In this document: positions 26,038 to 35,428 of the stretch, piece by piece | Layout: the number at the start of each line of letters is the position of its first letter | How positions within the stretch are numbered: position 1 is the stretch's first letter | Assembly: GCA_021782795.1 (NCBI GenBank) | Contig: JAJXUP010000004.1 | Location: 1 to 36,748 of the forward strand | Direction of reading: 5' to 3' | Source: Pseudomonadota bacterium | Lineage (GTDB): Bacteria > Pseudomonadota > Gammaproteobacteria > Burkholderiales > Sulfuriferulaceae | Length of the DNA: 36,748 nt | Notes under the pieces: model-generated | Databases searched by the model: none | What the model saw: the letters and a program-made list of their open reading frames with translations, nothing else | Told to the model about the DNA's origin: nothing | Translations under genes and position numbers: made by a program

Positions 26038-26065
26038 AGTAAAATGATCGGCTATTATGCGTCAA
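26038..26065 (-). promoter_or_regulatory. Candidate promoter of the 107-aa gene
   Basis: On the minus strand TTGACG (26065-26060) lies 16 bp before TTTACT (26043-26038), giving a leader of roughly 20-25 nt. The -35 is close to consensus and the -10 is poor. The region is more A+T-rich than its surroundings and probably also contains the promoter of the opposite operon, where I see only weak candidates. Confidence 0.3.
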
Positions 26066-26111
26066 CAGTCGAAGATTGTATTCTCAAACTTGTCATGGGT
26101 CTAGTCAAAGC

Positions 26112-26525
26112 ATGAACCATCCTTTGTTGCAACACACGTTCGATCAGGCCGACCAGCAGATTGGTGCGATGGAAATCGCCCTGGCATCAGCGCAGGACAC
26201 TCCTCTGGCCGAAACCGTGGAACAGGCGACCCGTATCGTGCGCCAGTTGATCACTGCCTATATCGCCGATGTAGGTGAGGCATCGCAGCCGGCAGACGAT
26301 GCCGATCTGCTCGAATGCCTGCGCGTACTGGTCAAGGGTGACCCATCGTGGAACACCATTCGCGACAACTGCCGTGAACTGGTGTACTACCACAATTGTC
26401 TGCAGATGGATCGGGCGGATGCGCTTCCTGCGCATCCGCAAAAGATGACCGTACGTACATTGCGGCATCTGTTTTTGTTCATGAAGTCGCGCTGCATGCG
26501 CGAATCGCGTCTGGAGATGTCATGA
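26112..26525 (+). CDS. Unknown protein, first gene of the CbbQ/CbbO operon
   Basis: A 137-residue, apparently all-helical soluble protein that I do not recognise. It has no signal peptide and no membrane segment. Features: a helical N-terminal half ([24 protein letters not shown]), an acidic centre, the segment [30 protein letters not shown], and a basic C-terminal helix [25 protein letters not shown]. The stop overlaps the CbbQ-type ATPase start by 4 bp (ATGA), so translation is coupled and a shared role is likely, for example as adaptor or substrate-binding subunit; that is inference. The ATG at 26112 is preferred; a TTG at 26076 in frame adds twelve residues. Confidence 0.75.
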   Translation: MNHPLLQHTFDQADQQIGAMEIALASAQDTPLAETVEQATRIVRQLITAYIADVGEASQPADDADLLECLRVLVKGDPSWNTIRDNCRELVYYHNCLQMDRADALPAHPQKMTVRTLRHLFLFMKSRCMRESRLEMS

Positions 26526-27370
26526 AAGCATTGTTGAACCGGTTGCGCGGTGTCGAGCGCGACATTATTCAGGCGCCTCAGGAAGATGCTGCAGCCGAAC
26601 CGTATTACGAACCGCAGGGCAATGAGATCGTCCTGTTCGAAGCGGCCTGGCGCAAGCGTCTGCCGGTGATGCTCAAGGGGCCGACCGGTTGCGGCAAGAC
26701 GCGTTTTCTTGAGCATATGGCCTGGCGGCTGCGCCGGCCGCTGGTGACCGTGTCCTGCCACGAAGATCTGACCAGCGCCGATCTTGTCGGACGATTCCTG
26801 CTTGAAGGCGACCAGACGGTGTGGCAGGACGGGCCGTTGACGCGAGCGGTCAAGGCCGGTGCGATCTGTTACCTGGACGAAATCGTCGAGGCACGCACCG
26901 ACAGTACGGTGATCATCCATCCGCTGACCGACCACCGTCGTCAGCTTCCGCTGGAAAAAAAGGGCCAGGAGATCGAGGCGCATGAAGATTTCATGCTGGT
27001 GATTTCCTACAATCCCGGCTACCAGACCGTGCTCAAGGATCTCAAACCGTCGACCAAACAGCGCTTTGTCGGCATACAGTTCGACTATCCGACCGAAGTG
27101 ATCGAGCGGCGCATCGTGCATAACGAGGTGCCAGAACTGACGGAAGACCAGTTGCACCGTCTGGTGGCACTTGGACAGCGCGCGCGCGCACTGAAGGACC
27201 ATGGTCTCGATGAAGCCACGTCTACCCGGGCACTGGTATATGCCGGGAGTCTGATCGCCGCCGGTCTGCCCGCGCTGGAAGCCTGCGAAGCGGCGCTGGT
27301 GCGTCCTGTGACGGATGATCCCGAACTGGCCGAGGCGCTGCTGGAAATCGCGCGTGCGCATTTCAGCTGA
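26522..27370 (+). CDS. MoxR-type AAA+ ATPase, CbbQ/NorQ family
   Basis: A 282-residue AAA+ ATPase of the MoxR branch. Walker A is GPTGCGKT (residues 53-60), Walker B is ICYLDEI (~115-121), followed by the [20 protein letters not shown] beta-hairpin region and the NPGYQ...LKPSTKQRF segment that characterises CbbQ/NirQ/NorQ. Proteins of this family work with a VWA partner to activate a metalloenzyme: CbbQ with CbbO remodels inhibited Rubisco, NorQ with NorD matures nitric oxide reductase. The CbbO/NorD homologue follows directly (19 bp gap). Since neither target is in the window, the sequence does not say which is served. Start chosen at the ATG overlapping the upstream stop. Confidence 0.92.
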   Translation: MKALLNRLRGVERDIIQAPQEDAAAEPYYEPQGNEIVLFEAAWRKRLPVMLKGPTGCGKTRFLEHMAWRLRRPLVTVSCHEDLTSADLVGRFLLEGDQTVWQDGPLTRAVKAGAICYLDEIVEARTDSTVIIHPLTDHRRQLPLEKKGQEIEAHEDFMLVISYNPGYQTVLKDLKPSTKQRFVGIQFDYPTEVIERRIVHNEVPELTEDQLHRLVALGQRARALKDHGLDEATSTRALVYAGSLIAAGLPALEACEAALVRPVTDDPELAEALLEIARAHFS

Positions 27371-27389
27371 GCGGTCGGAAAGTGGCGGC

Positions 27390-29921
27390 ATGAGCTCAGT
27401 GGAAGTCCTGGCGGCGATCCAGCAGGAACTTGCCGGTCTCGAATCCATCAGTTTCGTCGCGCATCGTGACGCGCAGACGGCGCTGGTCGAGGTGCAGCCG
27501 GTGGCAGGGGACAGCGTAGCCCTGGAGTGGCTGCGTGCCTGTCGCGTGCTGTTCGAGCACGACCGGGACGCAGGCAAGGCGTTCATCCGGGGCAGCGCCG
27601 AGGCGGCCCGTGCCTGTGCTGGCGTGGCGGACTGGACGCAAAGCGCATTGCAGTTCATTGCCTGGCGTGGGTCGTGGCGAGCGGTGGATGGGTTCATGAC
27701 CCAGTTGCCAGCGGCCTGTCGGTTGCTGGGCGAGGCCGACAGCAAGCGCTGGGTGCAGTGGGGTCTCGAATGGTGCGCACGCCATCTGGAATCGGGTATT
27801 GCCTGGTTTCAGTGCCCGGTGGCGGAATTTTCCGGTGGGCACGGGCTGGCAGGCATCGAACAGGTGGCGTTGCCCAGCGTGGAGCTGTTCGAGAAGCGCC
27901 GGCTGGCGCTTGGGACCTACCTGCGCGGCGCCATCCGCGTACGCGATCTGAGCGGCGCGGCAGCCGTGCTGCCGTGGGCCAAGCGTGGCGCTGACATCCT
28001 GCAGGCCGGACGCCTGCGTGGTGAAGCGTATTTCCGCCTCGAATCGGAAGAGAGCCTCGCGCTGCTGATGGAAAACCTGCCGGGTTTCCGTTTGAGCGAA
28101 CACCATCGCCTGTTCCAGCTCATCCTGCGCGCCTGGTTCGGGAGCGGGTTCGATCTGTACGACAGCGACTGGTCGCCAGGCAAGGGTCGGGCATGGGTCG
28201 AAACCGATGGTGTAGCGCTGTATGTGCCGCTGGTCATGCCGGAACGTGGCACGGCGATGCTGTCGGTGATGCATGCGGCGGGTCATCTGGTGTTTCATTC
28301 TTATGAACGCCGCTATATCGAGGCACTGTTCCGCGCTGCCGGACGTGAACATCCGCCGCTCGATGCCGAGCAGCGCATCACCTGGCGGCCGCTGTTTGCT
28401 GCCTATGGCGAAGACATGATCCGTTTTCAGCTCCTGTTCGACCTGTGCGAAGACACGCGTGTCGATGCCCGCATTGCTGCCCAGGTGCCCGGGTATCTGC
28501 GTGGGCTGCAGGCTGCGGCAGAGGGGGTCGAAGTGCCGACCGGTGCGGCTGGCGAGTATATCGAATGGGGACGGGCGTTGTTGCGCTGGCAGGCACGGGG
28601 TGGCAGTGGTGACGAACGCTTCGATGCGTTGCATCCGCTGCTCGACACCAGTGCGACCATCGTCGATGCTTTCCGGATTGCCAATGTGCTGTATGCTCGG
28701 CCGGATCTGCCGCCAATCACGCTGGCTGGGCGCGAACTGGCCATTCTGCCCTGGCGTGCGCCCAATGCGGCGCGACCGGTCTACCCGCGCAACACGCTCG
28801 ACGAGGCAGCAGAAAAGCATGAGGCCGAAACGCCGGATGGTGAGGTCAGCGCCACGGATCTGCGCGAGAAACAGCAGACCACCACGATTCCGCAGCAGGC
28901 TGCGGGTGAGGATCCGGACATGGAGATCCCTCCCGAAGACACCGCCGGCTCGGGCGGTCGGGTGGGTGTGGGGCTGGCCCAGCCGGCGCACGTGCAGGGC
29001 ACGGGTCGCGGCCCCGAGTACAGCGAGAAGGGCACGCCTTATCCGGAATGGGATTATCGCGATAACCGCTACAAGATGCACTGGGCCTGGGTGCAGGAGA
29101 AAGTGTTGGGCGAGCATGATGCCGCGGCCGCAGCGTCCCTGCTTGCGGCCCATGCGCAGGTGCTGCAGCGCCTCAAACGCGCCATCCAGGCGCAGAAACC
29201 GCAACGCATGGCGCCACGACGACGCCAGTTCGAGGGCGAAGAGCTGGATTGGGATGCCACGGTGGAATGGGTGGTGGAAAAACGTCGTGGAACGTCGCCG
29301 TCAGCCGCGATTTACCGCCAGCGTCGCATGCAGACGCGGGATACCGCAGTGATCCTGCTGGCCGACCTGTCGACCTCCATCATGCAGCAGTGTGCAGAGG
29401 GCGGTCGCGTGGTCGATCGCATCCGCGCTGCGATGCTGCTGTTTGCCGAGAGCATGGAAGCCGTGGGCGACCCATATGCTGTGGCCGGATTCGCGTCCAA
29501 GTATCGCGATAACGTCAGCTATTATCCGATCAAGTCATTCGACGGTGTATTGGGCATGCGCGAGCGTGCCGTGCTGGGCGGGCTGAGCGGTCGTCTGGCT
29601 ACGCGTATGGGTGCGGCCATTCGCCATGCGGTGGCACAGTTCGATTCGGTCGCATCGGCCCGTCGTTTGCTGCTGATCCTGTCCGATGGCCGTCCTGCCG
29701 ATTACGATGACGGTGGCGACGAGCGCTATTTGCAGGAAGACACGCGCATGGCAGTGAAAGAGGCGATCGATGCCGGCGTGCACCCGTTCTGCATCACGCT
29801 CGATGAGGCAGGCAGCGAATATCTGCCACAGATCTTCGGTAGCGGGCATTACCTGGTGATACGCCACATGAACGAGTTGCCGAAGAAATTGCCCGAGGTG
29901 TATTTCAGGCTGCGACGTTGA
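27390..29921 (+). CDS. VWA-domain protein, CbbO/NorD family
   Basis: An 843-residue partner of the CbbQ-type ATPase. The C-terminal ~200 residues are a von Willebrand A domain with an intact MIDAS: DLSTS starting at D659, the threonine in RLATRMGAAIRHA, and LSDGRPADY. The end (YLPQIFGSGHYLVIRHMNELPKKLPEVYFRLR) is the classical CbbO/NorD ending. The large N-terminal region (~1-500) is helical with a HxxxH-like stretch (MHAAGHLVFHSYERRYIEALF), and a Pro/Glu/Ala-rich linker (~470-540) precedes the VWA part. In CbbQO the VWA domain targets the complex to Rubisco, and in NorQD to the reductase. Length is somewhat above usual CbbO. No following gene on the operon for over 200 bp. Confidence 0.9.
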   Translation: MSSVEVLAAIQQELAGLESISFVAHRDAQTALVEVQPVAGDSVALEWLRACRVLFEHDRDAGKAFIRGSAEAARACAGVADWTQSALQFIAWRGSWRAVDGFMTQLPAACRLLGEADSKRWVQWGLEWCARHLESGIAWFQCPVAEFSGGHGLAGIEQVALPSVELFEKRRLALGTYLRGAIRVRDLSGAAAVLPWAKRGADILQAGRLRGEAYFRLESEESLALLMENLPGFRLSEHHRLFQLILRAWFGSGFDLYDSDWSPGKGRAWVETDGVALYVPLVMPERGTAMLSVMHAAGHLVFHSYERRYIEALFRAAGREHPPLDAEQRITWRPLFAAYGEDMIRFQLLFDLCEDTRVDARIAAQVPGYLRGLQAAAEGVEVPTGAAGEYIEWGRALLRWQARGGSGDERFDALHPLLDTSATIVDAFRIANVLYARPDLPPITLAGRELAILPWRAPNAARPVYPRNTLDEAAEKHEAETPDGEVSATDLREKQQTTTIPQQAAGEDPDMEIPPEDTAGSGGRVGVGLAQPAHVQGTGRGPEYSEKGTPYPEWDYRDNRYKMHWAWVQEKVLGEHDAAAAASLLAAHAQVLQRLKRAIQAQKPQRMAPRRRQFEGEELDWDATVEWVVEKRRGTSPSAAIYRQRRMQTRDTAVILLADLSTSIMQQCAEGGRVVDRIRAAMLLFAESMEAVGDPYAVAGFASKYRDNVSYYPIKSFDGVLGMRERAVLGGLSGRLATRMGAAIRHAVAQFDSVASARRLLLILSDGRPADYDDGGDERYLQEDTRMAVKEAIDAGVHPFCITLDEAGSEYLPQIFGSGHYLVIRHMNELPKKLPEVYFRLRR

Positions 29922-29956
29922 TATGCTGCGATGATCTGGTGCCGCTGGGGGTTTTT

Positions 29957-29985
29957 GTGACAAATCCGGTGGGTTCGGCTATAGT
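29957..29985 (+). promoter_or_regulatory. Candidate promoter of the LOV-like GGDEF-EAL gene
   Basis: GTGACA (29957-29962) and TATAGT (29980-29985) are separated by 17 bp, each one or two bases off the sigma-70 consensus. The 223-bp gap after the VWA gene contains no gene. Transcription would start near 29992, leaving a leader of about 150 nt with a 10-bp direct repeat. Confidence 0.4.
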
Positions 29986-30004
29986 TGCGTGCTGATTTGT
30001 CATG

Positions 30005-30026
30005 TCTGGGTATGGATCTGGGTATG
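30005..30026. repeat. 10-bp direct repeat in the GGDEF-EAL leader
   Basis: TCTGGGTATG occurs at 30005-30014 and again at 30017-30026, separated by two bases, so the units are 12 bp apart, about one helical turn. It lies just after the predicted transcription start. It could be an operator or chance. Confidence 0.4.
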
Positions 30027-30144
30027 CGTCCTCGCCCAGCGGTTTTTTTGATGAGATTCCCCAACCATCACGGTCGCGTTGGCGAACGACCAGGCCAATG
30101 CCTGTATTGTGCAGTGATATGCAACCAGCCGCAGGGACGCGTCC

Positions 30145-32259
30145 ATGCATGACGCGGTTCGCGGTGATCTGCGCAGCATCCTGAAGCAGGCTGCGGGTCT
30201 GGCCGGTTATGCCACCGAAGACCTGCTGGCATGGCTGGTGACGTCCACGGACGGACGGTGCCAGGTGCTGGCGCTGCATGGCGACTTTTCTGTTGATGCG
30301 CCGGGTCTGGCTGGTGCAGGCCAGACAGCGCTCCCTGATGCTGTCTCTCAGCGCAACATGCTGGACGCATGGCTGACGGAACATGGCTATGGCCTGTGTC
30401 GCATCGAACCCGTGCGCGCCGGTGATGGCAGCGTGCTCGGCCAGCTCGTGCTCGGATTGCGCCCGGAGGCATCTGTTGCGGGCGTTCAGAGTGACTGGGT
30501 GGAATCGCTGGCACGCCTGTTGGCGCTGCGGGTAGAACAGCACCGGCAACATCAGCTGACGTCCGATCTGGTGACTGCGTTTGCCGCCATTTCCGAAGGT
30601 GTGCTGATGACGGATGCGCGGCAGCACATCTTCTACGTCAACCCCGCCTTTACGCGGATTACCGGCTACAGCCTCGATGAGGTGCGCGGCCGCAATTGCA
30701 ATCTTCTGCAAGGTGCCGACTCCAGCCAGGAAGTCCGCGACCGTATCCGAACCGCGCTGCAGCATGAACTGCCGTTTTTTGGCGAGATACTCAATTATCG
30801 CAAGGACGGTATGCCGTTCTGGAACGAGCTGACGATTCAGCCGGTGCGCACCGAGCGCGGCGAGATCCGGCATTTCGTCGGCGTCATTCGTGACGTCAGT
30901 CAGCGCAAGGCGCGCGAACTGATGGTTGAACACCTGATGTTGCACGATCCACTCACTGACCTGCCCAACCGGCGTGCGCTGGGCGATGTGCTGGCGCGGG
31001 CGATGGAGCGCTCGCATGTACAGGAGCGGCTGCTTGCGGTGGCGGTGCTTGATCTGGACGGGTTCAAACCGGTCAACGACGCATTCGGTCATGACGCCGG
31101 CGACACGGTGCTGAAGACGATCAGCAACCGTTTCCGGGGCAGTCTGCGTGCCGGTGATTTCGCGGCGCGGCTCGGTGGCGATGAGTTTGTGCTGCTGTTC
31201 AGCGATCTGGAGCATCTGGACCAGCTCGAGGCTGCGCTTGCCAGGGTGCAGGACGGCCTCGAACAGCCGATTGCGCTTGATGACGGTGTGGTGGTGTCGA
31301 TCAGCTGCAGCATCGGGGTGTGCATTTACCCATTTATCGATGTGTCCAGTCCGGATGGTCTGCTGCGTCTGGCCGACCAGGCGCTGTACGAGGCCAAGTC
31401 GGTCAAGGCCGTGCGTGAGCGCAACTGGGTGCTGTTCGGCGAGGAACACTGGCGGTCACGCAACGACCGGATACTGCGGCTGTTTACCGAGGATCATCTG
31501 GTCGTGCATTACCAGCCGATATTGAATGTAGACACCGGAAAAATCGTCGGCGTCGAAGCACTGGCCAGGCTGCGCGATGACGCCGGTGACCTGTTGTACC
31601 CGTCCGAGTTCCTCTCCCGGCTCGATGCGGCGCAGACGACCGAGCTCAGCCGCATGGTGCTGACACAGTCGCTTGCCGATCTGGCGCGGCTCGATGCTTT
31701 GGGTTCCCGTTTGTGGGTGTCATTCAATATTGCTCCCGAATCGTTCTGCGGCAACTGCGTGCCATGCCTGGAAGGGGTGATCCGTGCCAGCGGCATCGAT
31801 CCGTCCAGGGTAACGGTCGAGGTGCTCGAAGGCAGCGATTTTCTTGAACGCACCAGTGCGTTGGCCATTTTTCACGAGATCCGCAAGCTGGGAATTCGCG
31901 TGGCGCTGGATGATGTCGGCAGTGCCTACGCCTCGCTGCTGCGCATGAAGGAATTGCCGATCGACGAGATCAAGCTTGATCAGGGGTTTGTGCGCACGCT
32001 GGAACACAATCCGCAGGATCTGCATTTCGTGCGTGCCATCCAGGACCTGGCGGAAGAACTGTCGGTCGACCTGGTGGTGGAAGGGGTGGAAACTCTGCCG
32101 ATCCTCGATGCCATGCAAGGCATGGGTGTGGCGTTCGTACAGGGCTATGCCATCAGCCGCCCGGTGCCGATCGAGCGCCTGGTGGAACTGCTTGCCGGGC
32201 AGCCCGGGCGTGGCGCCAGGGTAGCAGAAGGATTTTTGGACTGTATGCCAAAACGCTGA
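30145..32259 (+). CDS. LOV-like PAS, GGDEF and EAL domain c-di-GMP protein
   Basis: A 704-residue soluble sensor of the c-di-GMP network. Order: a GAF-like N-terminal region (~1-140, weakly recognised), a PAS domain (~145-255), GGDEF (~260-430) and EAL (~440-690). The PAS resembles LOV: GRNCNLLQG carries the photo-adduct cysteine position (C185) and the flavin-contact asparagines are at N217 (NYRKDG) and N227 (FWNEL). However, the usual Arg after Cys is Asn and the signalling Gln is Ile (I248). The GGDEF domain keeps the active motif (344-348) and an inhibitory RAGD site (335-338). The EAL domain keeps EAL (471-473) and KLDQGF, but the loop DDFGTG reads DDVGSA (589-594). Synthase activity is likely; hydrolysis is less sure. 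It has no membrane segment. Confidence 0.9.
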   Translation: MHDAVRGDLRSILKQAAGLAGYATEDLLAWLVTSTDGRCQVLALHGDFSVDAPGLAGAGQTALPDAVSQRNMLDAWLTEHGYGLCRIEPVRAGDGSVLGQLVLGLRPEASVAGVQSDWVESLARLLALRVEQHRQHQLTSDLVTAFAAISEGVLMTDARQHIFYVNPAFTRITGYSLDEVRGRNCNLLQGADSSQEVRDRIRTALQHELPFFGEILNYRKDGMPFWNELTIQPVRTERGEIRHFVGVIRDVSQRKARELMVEHLMLHDPLTDLPNRRALGDVLARAMERSHVQERLLAVAVLDLDGFKPVNDAFGHDAGDTVLKTISNRFRGSLRAGDFAARLGGDEFVLLFSDLEHLDQLEAALARVQDGLEQPIALDDGVVVSISCSIGVCIYPFIDVSSPDGLLRLADQALYEAKSVKAVRERNWVLFGEEHWRSRNDRILRLFTEDHLVVHYQPILNVDTGKIVGVEALARLRDDAGDLLYPSEFLSRLDAAQTTELSRMVLTQSLADLARLDALGSRLWVSFNIAPESFCGNCVPCLEGVIRASGIDPSRVTVEVLEGSDFLERTSALAIFHEIRKLGIRVALDDVGSAYASLLRMKELPIDEIKLDQGFVRTLEHNPQDLHFVRAIQDLAEELSVDLVVEGVETLPILDAMQGMGVAFVQGYAISRPVPIERLVELLAGQPGRGARVAEGFLDCMPKR

Positions 32260-32277
32260 TCGCTCACCAGGCGATCA
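32257..32277 (+). other. Hairpin before the 91-aa gene
   Basis: TGATCGC and its complement GCGATCA flank a 7-nt loop, starting at the stop codon of the GGDEF-EAL gene and ending just before the AAGAAG that serves as ribosome-binding site of the next gene. No T-run follows. It may tune translation of the small downstream gene. Confidence 0.35.
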
Positions 32278-32282
32278 AGAAG

Positions 32283-32558
32283 ATGGCGCGCGTCAATCTC
32301 GACCGGTTGCACCTGGAGACGCTGGAAAACCCCCGTGTGTGCCAGATGCACCTGGCAATGCAGCGGCTCGGCTGCGCCGAGCCGGATGAATTGTTCGCCC
32401 TGCATGATGAATACCACCACTGCCTCGGCCGGGTGCTGCGCAGCATCGATGCCACTGCCATGACCAGTGGGCAGTGGCAGCAGGTGGAGCAGGCCATGCA
32501 GCGCTTTCTGGACGCATTGATGGTTGCGCACGCTGCGCGTAAGGCTGACGCAGCTTAG
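32283..32558 (+). CDS. Small helical protein of unknown function, 91 aa
   Basis: A 91-residue, probably all-helical cytoplasmic protein with no match I recognise. Visible features are LETLENPRVCQMHLAMQRLGC, then DELFALHDEYHHCLGRVLRSID, then WQQVEQAMQRFLDALMVAHAARKADAA, including a His pair and three cysteines. It starts 23 bp after the GGDEF-EAL gene with a purine-rich site, so it is probably cotranscribed, and its stop lies inside a hairpin shared with smpB. A role linked to the c-di-GMP protein is possible but rests on position only. Confidence 0.65.
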   Translation: MARVNLDRLHLETLENPRVCQMHLAMQRLGCAEPDELFALHDEYHHCLGRVLRSIDATAMTSGQWQQVEQAMQRFLDALMVAHAARKADAA

Positions 32559-32570
32559 GCAGCGTCAGCC
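32543..32570. terminator. Shared hairpin spanning two convergent stops
   Basis: GGCTGACGC (32543-32551) pairs with GCGTCAGCC (32562-32570). Allowing one A-A mismatch the stem extends by two pairs to a TTAG loop. The stop codons of the 91-aa gene and of smpB both fall in it. No T-run follows on either strand, so it may act in mRNA 3'-end protection as much as in termination. Confidence 0.45.
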
Positions 32571-33020
32571 GTGACGATTGTGACTGCGCATGGCGCGCTG
32601 GATTTCGCGTTCGGTTTCGCGGGTTTTTGACGCCTCGCGCTTGTCGTGCTGCTTCTTGCCTTTGGCCAGACCGATTTCAAGCTTGATGCGTGAACGTTTG
32701 TAGTGCAGGTCGAGCGGCACCAGCGTGTAGCCGGCACGTTCCACCTTGCCGATCAGGCGGCTGATTTCTTCGGCATGCAGCAGCAGTTTGCGGGTGCGCG
32801 TGGTATCCGGATGAATGTGTGTCGAGGCTGTGGCCAATGGGCTGATGTGCGCGCCGATCAGGAAAACTTCGCCATTCTTGATCACGACGTAGGCTTCCTT
32901 GAGCTGCACACGACCCGCCCGGATGGCTTTAACCTCCCAGCCTTCAAGCATCAGCCCGGCTTCATATTTCTCTTCTATGAAATAATCGTGCCAGACTTTC
33001 CTGTTTTCCGCGATGTTCAT
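32565..33020 (-). CDS. smpB: tmRNA-binding protein SmpB
   Basis: SmpB binds tmRNA and brings it to stalled ribosomes for trans-translation. The 151-residue protein is of normal length and has [40 protein letters not shown], the loop [28 protein letters not shown] and the basic C-terminal tail [26 protein letters not shown] that enters the mRNA channel. The start at 33020 is followed upstream by 55 bp to the divergent ratA start. The divergent smpB/ratA arrangement is also found in E. coli. Confidence 0.97.
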   Translation of the reverse strand: MNIAENRKVWHDYFIEEKYEAGLMLEGWEVKAIRAGRVQLKEAYVVIKNGEVFLIGAHISPLATASTHIHPDTTRTRKLLLHAEEISRLIGKVERAGYTLVPLDLHYKRSRIKLEIGLAKGKKQHDKREASKTRETEREIQRAMRSHNRHG

Positions 33021-33075
33021 GACACTTTTTTCCCCGAATCGGGTATTCTACCAGTTTTTGCAGGCAAGCCGGATC

Positions 33076-33509
33076 ATGGCGTTGGTGAACAGAAGCGTGC
33101 TGGTGGGTCACAGCGCGCAGCAGATGTTTGAGCTGGTCGACCGAGTGGAGGATTACCCGCAATTCCTTCCCTGGTGTGGGGGCACCAATGTCAGCATGCG
33201 CACGGAAGACCGGTTGGTGGCGAGCATCGACATCAATTACATGCACATTCGTCAGCAGTTCAGCACCGAGAACAGCAACGAGCATCCGACGCTGATCCGT
33301 ATTCGCCTGGTGGACGGACCGTTTCGTCTGCTCGAAGGCGAATGGCGTTTTCGTGCGCTGGGAGACGAGGCCTGCAAGATCGAATTCATGCTTCATTACG
33401 AGTTTTCCAGCAGGATACTGGATACCGTACTGGGGCCTGTTTTCGGATTCATCGCCAACAGTTTCGTTGAAGCGTTTATTGAACGTGCAGATCGGGTGTA
33501 TGGGGCATC

Positions 33510-33513
<4 letters not shown>
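33076..33513 (+). CDS. ratA: START/COQ10-fold protein RatA
   Basis: A 145-residue polyketide cyclase/COQ10-like (START fold) protein. In E. coli RatA (YfjG) was reported as a toxin blocking 70S assembly, whereas its Coq10 relatives bind quinones; which role applies here is open. Family signals: VNRSVLVGHSAQQMFELVDRVEDYPQFLPWCGG and the C-terminal LGPVFGFIANSFVEAFIERADRVYG. The ATG at 33076 (MALVNRS) matches homologues; an in-frame ATG at 33013 reaches into smpB and is rejected. Its stop overlaps rnfH by 4 bp. Confidence 0.92.
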
Positions 33514-35368
<1,855 letters not shown>

Positions 35369-35428
35369 CCGGACAGTCCGGCATGTGCCGGAGTGGAATC
35401 CTTATTGCCTGCCCGTGGCGCTGACACC

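Noticed and set aside
27396-29204. A 602-codon minus-strand frame opposite the VWA gene.
   Set aside because: The plus strand encodes an intact CbbO/NorD protein with a MIDAS motif; no feature supports the antisense frame.
29905-31449. A 514-codon minus-strand frame opposite the PAS-GGDEF part.
   Set aside because: Sense strand has full PAS, GGDEF and EAL motifs.
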